DNA from: Geminicoccaceae bacterium
GTDB lineage: Bacteria; Pseudomonadota; Alphaproteobacteria; Geminicoccales; Geminicoccaceae
Direction of reading: 5' to 3'
Assembly: GCA_030824835.1 (NCBI GenBank)
Contig: JAPJRA010000232.1
Coordinates: forward strand, 1 to 6,355
Length of the DNA stretch: 6,355 nt
Positions 1 to 5,833 of this stretch are shown here, piece after piece; within the stretch, counting starts at the first letter, position 1; each line of letters begins with the position of its first letter. Below the pieces are notes generated by a model that worked only from the letters and a program-made list of their open reading frames with translations, ran no database searches and was not told where the DNA came from. Both the position numbers and the translations under genes were made by a program.

Positions 1-797
1 ACTGCGACGAGGCGTTGGTCCTCGTCGCAGTTGGTCATCACCACGCGCAGGATTTCCAGCATCGAGTTTGGGAAGTCGGAATCCCAGCCGCCCGTTCCGA
101 AGCCGACCTGACCGAACACCTCGCGATGGCGAAAGCTGCGGCTGGCGAACGCACGCGAGGTGGCGACGAAGTCGTAGAAACTGCGGTCGTCCCAGACTGG
201 TACCAACGGATTCCAGAGTGCCTTCAGCGCTGCAACGTCGCGGCTTCGGATCGCCGCCTGCACAGCGCTGAAGCTCGCTCCCTCCTCGAGCGCCTCGCGC
301 CAGGCGTCGGCCACCTCGTGAAACAAAGGCGGCAGCTCGTCCGCGCGCTCGACATAGATCGACTGGCCGTCCAGATCGACGACGGTGCTGGGCGTGGCCG
401 GCACCAGGGGGTTCGGAAACGGGCTGGTGGCTAGACCGACGCGGTCGAGATAGGTGTAGAAGGCCGTCGACGAAACCGGGAAGCGCATGCCGCCGAGTTC
501 GGCAATGACGCCTTCCGTGCCTTCGAACGGTTGCGAGCGCAGCCGTCCTCCAAGCCGACCGGCCTCGTACAGGACGGGTTTGAGACCCAGCCGCATCAGC
601 TCATAGGCGGCGATCACGCCTGCGGCCCCCGCGCCGACGATCGCCACCTCGGTGCCGTGGCGCTCGACCGGCAATTTGCCGAGTCCAGACGGATGGGCAA
701 TCCAATCGTCGTAAGGGAACGGGAAATCGGGGCCGAAATAGGTCACGGGCCGCGGATCGGTGGAGCGGCCGGTGGCCGGCTCATGGGCTGCTGTCAT
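1..797 (-). CDS. davB: L-lysine 2-monooxygenase, flavin amine oxidase family (partial, 3' end outside window)
   Basis: The protein reads from ATG at 797 leftwards for 265 complete codons and runs off the window edge, so about half of a roughly 560-residue family member is present. It should oxidatively decarboxylate L-lysine with O2 to 5-aminovaleramide in the cytoplasm, using FAD. Visible signs are a Rossmann dinucleotide fold at about residues 50-80 (VAIVGAGAAG, residues 51-60, ending in the ribose-binding YEA, 77-79), the following GGR (83-85) and GGMRFP (102-107), all typical of flavin monoamine oxidases. From memory, the N-terminus (TYFGPDFPF, then DDW) and the stretch GQVGFGTGGWDSDFPNSMLE (229-248) closely follow Pseudomonas putida DavB, which separates it from tryptophan 2-monooxygenase (IaaM) and general monoamine oxidases. 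The start overlaps the davA stop in ATGA, with GGAG (806-809) 8 nt upstream inside davA, so translation is probably coupled. The substrate-binding C-terminal half cannot be inspected. Confidence 0.93.
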   Translation of the reverse strand, partial: MTAAHEPATGRSTDPRPVTYFGPDFPFPYDDWIAHPSGLGKLPVERHGTEVAIVGAGAAGVIAAYELMRLGLKPVLYEAGRLGGRLRSQPFEGTEGVIAELGGMRFPVSSTAFYTYLDRVGLATSPFPNPLVPATPSTVVDLDGQSIYVERADELPPLFHEVADAWREALEEGASFSAVQAAIRSRDVAALKALWNPLVPVWDDRSFYDFVATSRAFASRSFRHREVFGQVGFGTGGWDSDFPNSMLEILRVVMTNCDEDQRLVA

Positions 798-1606
798 GCG
801 GGGTTCTCCGGCTTCACCAGGCCCTCGTAGAGTTCCGGCCGACGATCCGCCAGATAGGTGTTGAGCGGCCGCGACTGCGCCAGCAGAGCCGGATCAAGAT
901 CGGCAAACAGCATCTCCTCACCGGTGCCTGCGCGAGCGAGATCGGCGCCGTCGGGCCCCACGATGCAGGAAAGGCCGTGGTAGCGAAGGTCACCCTCGCT
1001 TCCGCAGCGGTTGACGTAAGCCAGGAACAGCTGATTCTCATAAGCCCGCGTCCGCACCAGGCTGCGCGCGACAAAATCGTAGGGCTCCATCAGCGCCGTC
1101 GGCACCGCGACGAAATCCGCACCTTGGGCCGCCAGAAGGCGCACATTCTCAGGAAATTCGACATCATAGCAGATGAGGATGCCCAGGCGGAGATCATCCA
1201 GTTCGGCCAGCGTCGGCGGCCCGTCGCCGGCGCTGAACGCGTCACGGTCGAGCGCGCCGAAGAGATGCGTCTTGCGATGATTGGCCAGATGACGTCCATC
1301 ACGATCGACGAGCAGGGCGGCATTGTAGACACGTCCGTCGTCCCCGCGCTCGGGATAGCCATAGAGCAGGGCCAGTCCCCTCGCCGCAGCGATCTCGCAA
1401 GCCAGCGCCGCCGACGGGCCGGACACTGGCTCGGCAAGGCTCGCCACCGCCTCCGGCCCGATCGCGTAACCGGTAAGGAACATCTCCGGGCAGATCAGCA
1501 GTCGAGCCCCCCCGGCCACGGCCTCGGCGGCGGCGCGGTCCAATCGCTCCAGGTTCTGGGCGACATCGCCGGCATGCAGTGGCCCCTGAAACGCCGCTAT
1601 ACGCAT
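794..1606 (-). CDS. davA: 5-aminovaleramide amidase (delta-aminovaleramidase), nitrilase superfamily
   Basis: This is a complete 270-residue protein of the carbon-nitrogen hydrolase (nitrilase) fold. It should hydrolyse 5-aminovaleramide, the DavB product, to 5-aminovalerate and ammonia in the cytoplasm. The Glu-Lys-Cys triad is visible: E41 in CPEMFLTGY, K112 in HRKTHLFG, and nucleophile C146 in LICYDVEFPE. The motifs YGYPERGDDG (82-91) and PYDF match P. putida DavA as I recall it, and the length fits (about 265). The start ATG at 1606 has a strong Shine-Dalgarno (GGGGAGG, 1611-1617) about 5 nt upstream, which settles the start. It is the first gene of a two-gene operon: its TGA (796-794) overlaps the davB ATG. 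Other amidases of the same superfamily are possible on sequence alone, but the neighbouring davB makes the lysine route much the best reading. Confidence 0.93.
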   Translation of the reverse strand: MRIAAFQGPLHAGDVAQNLERLDRAAAEAVAGGARLLICPEMFLTGYAIGPEAVASLAEPVSGPSAALACEIAAARGLALLYGYPERGDDGRVYNAALLVDRDGRHLANHRKTHLFGALDRDAFSAGDGPPTLAELDDLRLGILICYDVEFPENVRLLAAQGADFVAVPTALMEPYDFVARSLVRTRAYENQLFLAYVNRCGSEGDLRYHGLSCIVGPDGADLARAGTGEEMLFADLDPALLAQSRPLNTYLADRRPELYEGLVKPENPA

Positions 1607-1610
1607 ATGC

Positions 1611-1617
1611 CCTCCCC
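1611..1617 (-). promoter_or_regulatory. Ribosome binding site of davA
   Basis: GGGGAGG on the minus strand lies 4-5 nt ahead of the ATG at 1606. It is a near-ideal Shine-Dalgarno and supports the chosen davA start. Confidence 0.75.
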
Positions 1618-1624
1618 GAGCATC

Positions 1625-1716
1625 GTCGACGACACCACCTTGCTGTGCCAGTGCGGATTCTGGACGGAAGCTTGCCGCAATTGCCCCCGCACCGCCAGTG
1701 GGGTGGTGTCGGTCGA
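1625..1716. repeat. Spaced inverted repeat in the davA/MFS divergent intergenic region (possible operator pair)
   Basis: GACACCACC at 1631-1639 is the exact reverse complement of GGTGGTGTC at 1702-1710. The match continues outward as GTCGAC(1625-1630)/GTCGA(1712-1716) if one base (G1711) is skipped. The arms are 62 bp apart; one lies 19 bp upstream of the davA start and the other 28 bp upstream of the likely GTG start of the transporter. The arrangement resembles two half-operators for a regulator controlling both divergent genes, or the feet of a repression loop. No convincing -35/-10 pair could be placed on either strand in this 137-bp region. A 9-bp match may arise by chance in GC-rich DNA, so the regulatory meaning is inference. 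Confidence 0.3.
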
Positions 1717-1743
1717 GCGGGGTGCCACGGATTGCGGGCGCCG

Positions 1744-2958
1744 GTGACCGCCTCGCCCGAGCCGCGGTTGATCGAGACCGGCACGCCCGCGTTCCGGCGA
1801 ACCAATCTCGCCATGTTCGCGGCCGGGTTCTCGACCTTCGCCCTGCTCTACAGCGTACAGCCCCTGCTGCCGCTGTTCGCGGCGGAGTTTGAGCTGAGTG
1901 CCACGGCCAGCAGCCTCGCCATGTCGGTCACCACCGCCATGCTGGCCGTCGCCATGCTGGTAGCCAGCTCGCTGTCCGACGTCTGGGGGCGCAAGCCGGT
2001 GATGGTCGTGTCCTTGCTGGCCTCGGCACTGTTGACGTTGGCAGCCGCATTCGCCCCGAGCTGGACCGCTCTCGTAGTGCTGCGCGCCCTGCTGGGCCTC
2101 GCCCTCAGCGGGCTGCCAGCGGTCGCCATGGCCTATGTCGGCGAAGAGATGCACCCCAAATCGATCGGCCTTGCCATGGGGCTCTATATCAGTGGCAGCT
2201 CGCTGGGTGGCATGGGCGGCCGGCTGATAACCGGCATCCTGGTCGACTTCGTCTCCTGGCGGGCGGCCCTGGCGACACTTGGTGGCCTTTGCCTGATGGC
2301 CGCCATCGTGTTCTGGCGTAGCCTGCCGCCGTCGGCCCTGTTTCGCCCTCGTCCACTGCATGTGGGCGAGTTGGCGGTGCGAGGTCTCGAGCTGTTCCGC
2401 GACCGTGGCCTGCCATGGCTCTTCCTGCAGGGCTTCTTGCTGATGGGCAGTTTCGTCACCGTCTACAACTATGTAGGCTTCCGCCTGTTGGCCCCACCCT
2501 TCGGGCTCAGCCAGACGGCGGCGGCCTCCATCTTCTCGATCTATCTGGTAGGCACCATCAGCTCGGCTGTGGTCGGCACCCTTGCCGGCCGCCTCGGTCG
2601 CCGCCGTCTGCTCTGGGCAATGATTCTGCTGATGCTGGCCGGCTTGGGCCTGACCCTGGCCGACAGGCTTGCCGTGCTGGTTGCCGGCATCGGCCTGTTC
2701 ACCTTCGGCTTCTTCGGCGCGCACTCGATCGTCAGCAGCTGGGTCGGCATCCGCGCCCTCACCGGCAAGGCGCAGGCATCGGCACTCTACCTGTTCTTCT
2801 ACTACCTGGGCTCAAGCTTGATGGGCTCGCTTGGAGGTCTGTTCTGGACCAGCGATGGTTGGCCCGGCGTCGCCGCCCTGGTGGGCGCGCTGCTGGCGAT
2901 GGCATTCTGCGTTTCGGTGCATCTGGCTCGCCTACCACCGATCAGACAAGCTCGGTAA
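1744..2958 (+). CDS. Major facilitator superfamily transporter, YnfM-like
   Basis: This is a 404-residue inner-membrane protein with about 12 hydrophobic segments. It resembles E. coli YnfM as I recall it, from GTPAF and FALLYSVQPLLPLF (residues 13-45) through SDVWGRKPVMV (78-88, the MFS motif A loop between helices 2 and 3), MGLYISGSSLGGMGGR, GFLLMGSFVT and LYLFFYYLGSSLMGSLGG near the end. YnfM-type proteins belong to the drug/proton antiporter side of the superfamily and their substrate is poorly known. The frame is open back to ATG 1579 inside davA, but the family N-terminus begins shortly before the GTPxF motif, so GTG 1744 is preferred; it lacks a good Shine-Dalgarno. Other candidates are GTG 1645, GTG 1651 and TTG 1768; ATG 1813 would cut into helix 1. 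Divergence from davAB suggests, without proof, a role in moving lysine, 5-aminovalerate or a related amine. Confidence 0.87.
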   Translation: MTASPEPRLIETGTPAFRRTNLAMFAAGFSTFALLYSVQPLLPLFAAEFELSATASSLAMSVTTAMLAVAMLVASSLSDVWGRKPVMVVSLLASALLTLAAAFAPSWTALVVLRALLGLALSGLPAVAMAYVGEEMHPKSIGLAMGLYISGSSLGGMGGRLITGILVDFVSWRAALATLGGLCLMAAIVFWRSLPPSALFRPRPLHVGELAVRGLELFRDRGLPWLFLQGFLLMGSFVTVYNYVGFRLLAPPFGLSQTAAASIFSIYLVGTISSAVVGTLAGRLGRRRLLWAMILLMLAGLGLTLADRLAVLVAGIGLFTFGFFGAHSIVSSWVGIRALTGKAQASALYLFFYYLGSSLMGSLGGLFWTSDGWPGVAALVGALLAMAFCVSVHLARLPPIRQAR

Positions 2959-3001
2959 CGAGAACCTCCCCAACTCTCCGCGACGCAACGACGCCGGAAG
3001 C

Positions 3002-3021
3002 GGTGGTGCCCCGCGACCACC
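3002..3021 (+). repeat. Small hairpin after the MFS gene
   Basis: GGTGGT (3002-3007) and ACCACC (3016-3021) form a 6-bp GC-rich stem with an 8-nt loop, 43 bp after the transporter stop. No T-tract follows, so it is not a standard intrinsic terminator. The stem sequence repeats the GGTGGT/ACCACC core of the inverted repeat upstream of the same gene. The rest of 2959-3089 shows nothing else I can support. Confidence 0.25.
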
Positions 3022-3089
3022 ATGATTGACAGAGGCTCAGGTGCATCCTTAGCTCCGGCGGCTTTGCACATGAGCACGGGGATCGGGGG

Positions 3090-4226
3090 ATGGCGCCGAG
3101 CGTGGGCGATGTCGGTCGCTTCACCGACAAGTACTTCACGAAGACCCGAGCGATCGTTGAGCGATTTGGCGATGCGCGGGTGACCTATGCGGTCTTCATG
3201 CGCCGACCGGTACTGTCGACACCGCGGCTCGCGGTCGACTGGTTGCGCGGTGTGACCGACGAGCGGCATGCCGCGGTTGATGTCGAGCTGGTGCATGAGG
3301 AAGGGGCCTGGGTGGGGGCCGGCGAGCCCATGCTCTATATCCATGGACCGTTCCGCCACTTGGTCGATCTTGAGACGGTGTTTCTGCAGAAGTTGGGGCC
3401 AGCCTGCGTTGCCGCCTACAACGCCTACACGATGTGCACCGACCTTCCCTATGCTGGCTTCCTCGCCATGGACGCGCGGCATTGCGCCGGCGCGGAGATG
3501 GCGGAGCTGATGGCCTATGCGGCCTCCGTGGGTTCGGCCCGGGCCCAGCGCGAAACTGATGCCGTTGGCTTCATCGGCAACGCTACCGATGCCACCGCGC
3601 ATTTCTTTGGCCAGGCCAAGGGTCTCGGGACCATGCCTCACGCGCTGATCGGCTATGCCGGCAGCACGCTGCGCGCGGCCGAGATGTTCCATGAGGTTTT
3701 CCCTGACGAGCCGCTCTTCGTCCTGGTCGACTATTTCGGCCGCGAGATCAGCGATACGCTGGAGGTCTGCCGGCGCTTTCCAGAGCTCGCCACCAGCGGC
3801 CGGCTAGGCGTGCGGTTGGACACGCATGGCGGCCGGTTCATCGAGGGGCTGGACGTCGCCGGATCCTACGCCGTGCTGGAGCGGCACGTGCCGCAAGCCA
3901 TCCGCACCTACCGCACGGCCGAGGAGCTGGCCTGGCTCACTGGCACCGGGGTGACGGCGGCGGCAATCTACCATGTCCGAGAGGCGTTGGACGGGGCGGG
4001 TTTCCCCGGTGTCAAAATCATCGCCTCGTCGGGCTTTGGGCCTTCCAAGTGCAAGTTGATGGCCAGCGTGCGCGCGCCGATCGACATCATCGGCACCGGC
4101 TCGTTCCTGCCCGAGCGCTGGACCGAGACGTACGCCACCGCCGATGTGATCGCCTATGACGGCATCTATCGCGTCAAAATCGGGCGCGAGTTCCTGTTGC
4201 CTTCCAGTACGCCGCGCGACGCATGA
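3090..4226 (+). CDS. pncB: Nicotinate phosphoribosyltransferase family protein
   Basis: This 378-residue cytoplasmic protein belongs to the nicotinate phosphoribosyltransferase fold. Family members join nicotinate and PRPP to give nicotinate mononucleotide, using ATP, in NAD salvage. Signs, in order: N-terminal FTDKYFTKTR (11-20) and VTYAVFMRRP (31-40); MDARHCAG (127-134), where typical enzymes have an FGTRR-type motif; GFIGNATDAT (160-169); GTMPHALIGY (180-189); LVDYF (212-216); GVRLDTHGG (240-248), matching the VRLDSGD strand; KIIASSGFGP (309-318); and IDIIGTGSFLP (331-341). Length fits the shorter bacterial members (about 390). ATG 3090 is the only normal start after an in-frame TGA at 3027-3029; a G-rich stretch just ahead serves as a poor Shine-Dalgarno. 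The altered motif at 127-134 and lack of the usual phosphorylated-His region suggest a divergent branch, so the substrate is uncertain and the symbol tentative. Confidence 0.8.
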   Translation: MAPSVGDVGRFTDKYFTKTRAIVERFGDARVTYAVFMRRPVLSTPRLAVDWLRGVTDERHAAVDVELVHEEGAWVGAGEPMLYIHGPFRHLVDLETVFLQKLGPACVAAYNAYTMCTDLPYAGFLAMDARHCAGAEMAELMAYAASVGSARAQRETDAVGFIGNATDATAHFFGQAKGLGTMPHALIGYAGSTLRAAEMFHEVFPDEPLFVLVDYFGREISDTLEVCRRFPELATSGRLGVRLDTHGGRFIEGLDVAGSYAVLERHVPQAIRTYRTAEELAWLTGTGVTAAAIYHVREALDGAGFPGVKIIASSGFGPSKCKLMASVRAPIDIIGTGSFLPERWTETYATADVIAYDGIYRVKIGREFLLPSSTPRDA

Positions 4227-4306
4227 GCAAGCCGAGCCCGAGCATGGATCCAGTCGCGGATATCGCAGCCGACTCGTCGGAGCGGTCGGCGGCATCGGGG
4301 GCGTGA
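4223..4306 (+). CDS. Possible 27-residue micro-ORF between the NAPRTase-like gene and phoR
   Basis: An ATG at 4223 overlaps the TGA of the preceding gene as ATGA and opens a 27-codon frame ending in TGA at 4304-4306. The peptide is polar and Ser/Ala/Asp-rich (it begins MSKPSPSMDP), with no membrane segment or known motif. Most third codon positions are G or C, as in the neighbouring genes, but in DNA this GC-rich that is weak evidence. Its stop lies 3 nt before the TTG start of phoR. It could be a coupling ORF carrying ribosomes from the upstream gene to phoR, a small protein, or untranslated spacer. I do not recognise it. Confidence 0.3.
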   Translation: MSKPSPSMDPVADIAADSSERSAASGA

Positions 4307-4309
4307 AGG

Positions 4310-5761
4310 TTGTCAGTCAGGTTCGGGCTCAGCCGCATGCTCCACCATCTGGTCGGCGAGTTGCGGCCATTGGTGCGCGAGAGCTTGGTGTGGAGTGCCC
4401 CGGCGGGGATGGTGCTGGCCGGACTGTTCCTGCTGGGTGAGTTGCGCTTCCTCCAGGCGTTGGCCGGATGGCTGATCTGTGCCGCCGTCGCCGCTTGGCT
4501 GGCGCAGAGCCGACTGCGCGAACTCGAGATGATCGCCGCCTGGATCGAGAGTTTGCCCCAACAGCAGGAACGACCCCGCTTCGGTGACGCGGAAGGGGCC
4601 CTGTCCAGTCGGCTGCTGCGGCCTGTGGGTGAGCTGGCGCGGCAGCTTCGGCGGCAATCTGGACGCATGGCGGCACAGCAGCGCATGCTGGCCACGATCA
4701 TCGAGGCGATGCCTGATCCTATCCTCGTGGTCGATCAGGGGCAGATGGTCATGCAGGCCAATGCGTCGGCGCGGCGCAGCTTCGACGCACCAGTGCCGCC
4801 GGTGCCGCTACCGCGTGTGCTGCGCGACCCAGGGGTTCTAGCCGCTGTCAGCGGCGCATTGACCGGTACGACCGCCAGTGGAGTCAACTTCAGCCCGACG
4901 CATGATCGGGCCAAGCAGTTCAATGCCCGGGTGGAGCCAGTCGACCTGGGTGAAGGCGGCAAAGGTGTACTGATAGCGCTGCGGGAACAGACCGAGCAGG
5001 TCATGATCGAGCGCATGCGGTCCGACTTCGTGGCCAACGCCAGCCATGAGATCAGGACACCGCTGGCCTCGATTCAGGGCTTCATCGAGACACTCCGCGG
5101 GCCAGCCAAGCACGATCCAAAGGCCAGGGAGACCTTTCTCGAGATCATGGCCGAGGAAGCCGAGAGAATGTCGCGCTTAGTCGACGACCTTCTGTCGCTG
5201 TCTCGGGTGGAGTTGGCAGCGCTGCAGCCGCCGCGCGAGCGCTGCGATCCCCGCGAGGCCATCCTGTACGCCATCGATCGCACCCAACCCGCAGCAGAAC
5301 GCAACCGTGTGGAACTGGCGGTGTCATTGCCATCCAGCCTGCCGGCAATCGTCGGCGATCCCAATCAGCTGCATCAGCTGTTCGTCAACCTAGTCGACAA
5401 TGCGATCAAGTACGGCGGCGAAAACAATACGGTCCGGATCGAAGGCTCTACCGTTGTGAGCGCGCCTGCCGATTCTGGAGCAGCAGCTGGCAGAGCCTGC
5501 ATACGAGTGGATGTGACGGATCAGGGTCCGGGTATCGCCAAGGAACATCTGCCGCGCCTCACCGAGCGCTTCTATCGGATCGAAGGGGGAAGGACCCGAC
5601 GGCTGGGCGGCACCGGGCTCGGGCTGGCCATCGTCAAGCACATCCTTCGCCGCCATCAGGGCCACCTGGCGATCAGGAGCGAGCCCGGTGCCGGGAGCAC
5701 ATTCTCGGTCTTTCTCCCATTGGCGACATCCGACGAGCCACCGGTCACTAATCTGTCATGA
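4310..5761 (+). CDS. phoR: Phosphate regulon sensor histidine kinase PhoR
   Basis: This is a 483-residue inner-membrane kinase that phosphorylates the response regulator PhoB under phosphate limitation. Two helices at about residues 27-45 and 48-65, with almost no periplasmic loop, fit PhoR, which senses through the Pst transporter rather than a ligand. A charged linker is followed by a PAS domain (about 126-225), the HisKA H-box SDFVANASHEIRTPL with phospho-acceptor H246, and HATPase motifs: N-box NLVDNAIKYGG (360-370), G1 DQGPG (404-408), F-box ERFYR (419-423) and G2 GGTGLGLA (433-440). The frame opens only at 4307, so the start is TTG 4310 (AAGG directly before it) or ATG 4337 (no clear Shine-Dalgarno). 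Both helices are kept either way. No phoB lies immediately upstream, unlike E. coli; pstS follows directly. A short Ala/Ser/Gly insert (about 381-395) separates the N and G1 boxes. Confidence 0.93.
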   Translation: MSVRFGLSRMLHHLVGELRPLVRESLVWSAPAGMVLAGLFLLGELRFLQALAGWLICAAVAAWLAQSRLRELEMIAAWIESLPQQQERPRFGDAEGALSSRLLRPVGELARQLRRQSGRMAAQQRMLATIIEAMPDPILVVDQGQMVMQANASARRSFDAPVPPVPLPRVLRDPGVLAAVSGALTGTTASGVNFSPTHDRAKQFNARVEPVDLGEGGKGVLIALREQTEQVMIERMRSDFVANASHEIRTPLASIQGFIETLRGPAKHDPKARETFLEIMAEEAERMSRLVDDLLSLSRVELAALQPPRERCDPREAILYAIDRTQPAAERNRVELAVSLPSSLPAIVGDPNQLHQLFVNLVDNAIKYGGENNTVRIEGSTVVSAPADSGAAAGRACIRVDVTDQGPGIAKEHLPRLTERFYRIEGGRTRRLGGTGLGLAIVKHILRRHQGHLAIRSEPGAGSTFSVFLPLATSDEPPVTNLS

Positions 5762-5781
5762 TACGCGCATAAAAGCGGCAT
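5753..5781 (+). promoter_or_regulatory. Pho box (PhoB binding site) upstream of pstS, three half-sites
   Basis: CTGTCAT (5753-5759) is a perfect PhoB half-site. After the spacer GATA comes CGCGCAT (5764-5770, 5 of 7 matches), and after AAAA comes GCGGCAT (5775-5781, 4 of 7). All three are direct repeats with an 11-bp pitch, one DNA turn, as PhoB dimers require. The first half-site forms the last codons and part of the stop of phoR. The first two units make a standard 18-bp Pho box. Weak -10 candidates downstream are TATTGC (5786-5791) and TAGTAC (5805-5810); neither is convincing. Position and sequence indicate activation of pstS by phosphorylated PhoB. Confidence 0.8.
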
Positions 5782-5824
5782 CCGGTATTGCGATGGATCG
5801 GCGCTAGTACGCAGGTTCTTTGTT

Positions 5825-5829
5825 GGAGG
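5825..5829 (+). promoter_or_regulatory. Ribosome binding site of pstS
   Basis: GGAGG lies 4 nt before ATG 5834 and fixes the start of pstS, which is also supported by the signal peptide that begins there. Confidence 0.8.
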
Positions 5830-5833
5830 AATC

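Noticed and set aside
1..797. Reading davB/davA as an IaaM/IaaH-type indoleacetic acid pathway
   Set aside because: The partner is a nitrilase-fold amidase with E-K-C motifs, not an amidase-signature (IaaH) enzyme, and the oxidase N-terminus follows lysine 2-monooxygenase.
1677..1684. GCAATTGC palindrome in the divergent intergenic region
   Set aside because: An 8-bp palindrome is too short to be meaningful without conservation data.
1579..1743. N-terminal extension of the MFS protein back to ATG 1579
   Set aside because: It would start inside davA and add 55 residues not seen in YnfM-type proteins; the first helix begins right after the GTPAF segment.
977..1747. 256-residue plus-strand open frame opposite davA
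   Set aside because: It is antisense to a clear nitrilase-family gene, shows no recognisable domain, and long antisense frames are common in GC-rich DNA.
1597..2724. 375-residue minus-strand open frame opposite the MFS gene
   Set aside because: The composition is very rich in Gln, Gly, His and Arg, as expected from the reverse of a hydrophobic membrane-protein gene, and there is no domain.
3002..3021. Hairpin as an intrinsic terminator of the MFS gene
   Set aside because: It has a stem of only 6 bp and no following T-run.
3026..3054. Perfect TTGACA (3026-3031) as a promoter for the NAPRTase-like gene
   Set aside because: At 16-18 bp spacing the -10 region matches TATAAT at only about two positions, so a promoter cannot be supported.
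2802..3692. 296-residue minus-strand open frame spanning the MFS end and the NAPRTase-like gene
   Set aside because: It crosses two well-supported plus-strand genes and has no family features.
3804..4701. Minus-strand open frames of 163 and 175 residues
   Set aside because: They are shadows of the NAPRTase-like gene and phoR, with no motifs.
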